From Actinomycetes bacterium (lineage in GTDB: Bacteria > Actinomycetota > Actinomycetes > Actinomycetales > Cellulomonadaceae): a DNA stretch of 13,643 nucleotides. The stretch is taken from the NCBI GenBank assembly GCA_023388235.1, contig JAEWGQ010000235.1:1-13643 (forward strand), read 5' to 3'. Each line of letters starts with the position of its first letter. Position 1 is the first letter of the stretch. The position numbers were made by a program, and so were the translations under genes. Below, piece after piece: positions 13,269 through 13,643 of this stretch. The notes below the pieces were generated by a model. The model was not told where the DNA came from. It was given only the letters and a program-made list of their open reading frames with translations, and did no database searches.

Positions 13269-13345
13269 GCGTCATCACGCGGCGGCTGCGCGCCCCTGCA
13301 CAGGGGAGCAGGATGACGCACGACGGGCCGTCGCGCCACCGGTGG
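13269..13345 (-). promoter_or_regulatory. nested stem-loop and dyads in GAF-ANTAR leader
   Basis: An outer 8-bp stem (13269-13276 with 13312-13319) encloses a 4-bp stem (13286-13289 with 13308-13311) and an inner 5-bp stem CCCCT/AGGGG (13293-13297 with 13302-13306) with a 4-base loop. It ends 14 bases before the ATG. Further upstream lie CGACGGGCCGTCG (13321-13333) and CCACCGGTGG (13336-13345). The set could be an RNA switch, operators, or a terminator for the upstream hydrolase. No -10 could be placed with confidence. Confidence 0.45.
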
Positions 13346-13404
13346 GCGCCGGCGCCGGCCGTCCCGCCGCCCGTCCTCGACGCCGCGCCGGGGAGGGCCG
13401 GGCG

Positions 13405-13643
13405 TCACGCCTCGTCGCGCGGACCCCGTCCCGGCACCACCGGCACGTGCTCCCCGCCGCGACGGCCGCGTGCCCGCGCCTCCGCACGGACCAGGACGTC
13501 GGCGACCGCGTCCGGCCGGTCGCACATGACGAGGTGCCCGGCGCCCACGGCGTGGTGCGTCGCCGCCGCGAGCCGGTGCGCGAGCCGCCGCTGGGCCCGC
13601 CGGCCGAGCGTGGTCGCGGGGCGGGGCACGAGCAGGTCGGCGC
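13405..13643 (-). CDS. alpha/beta hydrolase, C-terminal end only
   Basis: The last 78 residues of a protein whose beginning lies beyond the window edge. The visible part opens with ADLLVPRP, matching the loop that carries the catalytic aspartate of alpha/beta hydrolases. About 34 residues later comes AVGAGHLVMCDRPDAVADVL, the catalytic histidine with the usual following helix. A basic, Gly/Arg/Pro-rich tail of some 28 residues follows the domain. GTG 13629 is internal, since the frame is open to the edge and the aspartate motif precedes it. The nucleophile region is outside the window, so enzymatic class cannot be judged. The gene ends 150 bases before the GAF-ANTAR start on the same strand. 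Confidence 0.78.
   Translation of the reverse strand, partial: ADLLVPRPATTLGRRAQRRLAHRLAAATHHAVGAGHLVMCDRPDAVADVLVRAEARARGRRGGEHVPVVPGRGPRDEA

Noticed and set aside
13269..13319. Classical ANTAR paired hexaloop RNA motif in the regulator leader
   Set aside because: The inner loop is 4 bases, or 6 as TGTGCA if the last pair opens, without the A1/G4 pattern, and there is no second matching hairpin. A structured leader is reported, not this motif.
13313..13643. Plus-strand open frame beginning with ATG 13313 after AGGGGAG
   Set aside because: It is antisense to the hydrolase, whose minus-strand frame carries recognisable catalytic motifs; the plus-strand product is low-complexity Arg/Pro/Ala with no family features.
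1..13643. Mobile elements, CRISPR arrays, tRNA or rRNA genes, attachment sites
   Set aside because: No transposase or integrase motifs, no regular spacer-repeat units, no cloverleaf-like segments and no compositional break were seen on reading both strands.

Overview
The window is bacterial chromosomal DNA of very high GC content: third codon positions are almost all G or C, several genes start with GTG, and AGGAGG-type ribosome binding sites and TANNNT-type -10 elements recur. Together with gene families typical of actinobacteria (mycobacterial-type cystathionine beta-synthase, AldO-type oxidase, GAF-ANTAR regulator), this points to a high-GC actinomycete. Cellulomonas or a relative is my guess, not a demonstrated assignment. 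Base composition and codon use look uniform. I see no insertion sequence, phage gene, CRISPR array, tRNA or rRNA.

Layout. Positions 44-1147 hold two minus-strand genes, a small FKBP-type prolyl isomerase and, upstream of it, a PAP2-family phosphatase. A divergent regulatory region with direct repeats and a perfect 14-bp dyad leads into a plus-strand alditol oxidase (1328-2593). A short convergent gap with a G-rich tract separates it from a minus-strand pair: cystathionine beta-synthase (2653-4059) and, upstream, a Bax inhibitor-1/YccA-like membrane protein (4160-5011). A 260-bp divergent spacer follows.

Positions 5272-9339 form a compact plus-strand four-gene module: ABC ATPase, ABC-2 permease, sensor histidine kinase and NarL/FixJ response regulator. 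The ATPase and permease overlap by ATGA, and the kinase and regulator by GTGA. The kinase has no good ATG/GTG/TTG start but has a textbook ribosome binding site in front of a CTG codon. The likely logic is that the two-component system senses something at the membrane and controls the exporter; the signal and substrate cannot be read from the sequence.

Positions 9349-11135 hold a divergent pair, an MFS efflux pump (minus) and a MarR repressor (plus). A 25-bp near-palindrome sits between them, directly over the pump's -10 element. This is the clearest regulatory unit in the window. It is followed by a siderophore-interacting flavoprotein (11280-12191, plus). On the minus strand there is then a TusA-like small protein, a GAF-ANTAR regulator with an elaborate nested stem-loop in its leader, and the C-terminal end of an alpha/beta hydrolase running off the window at 13643.

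No stretch longer than 300 bases lacks a gene; the longest spacer is 5012-5271. I do not see a clearly new multi-gene system. The observations most worth a second look are regulatory: the MarR operator, the ANTAR leader structure, the dyads that overlap predicted start sites, the predicted leaderless genes and the CTG start. Among proteins, the modified ATP lid of the kinase stands out.
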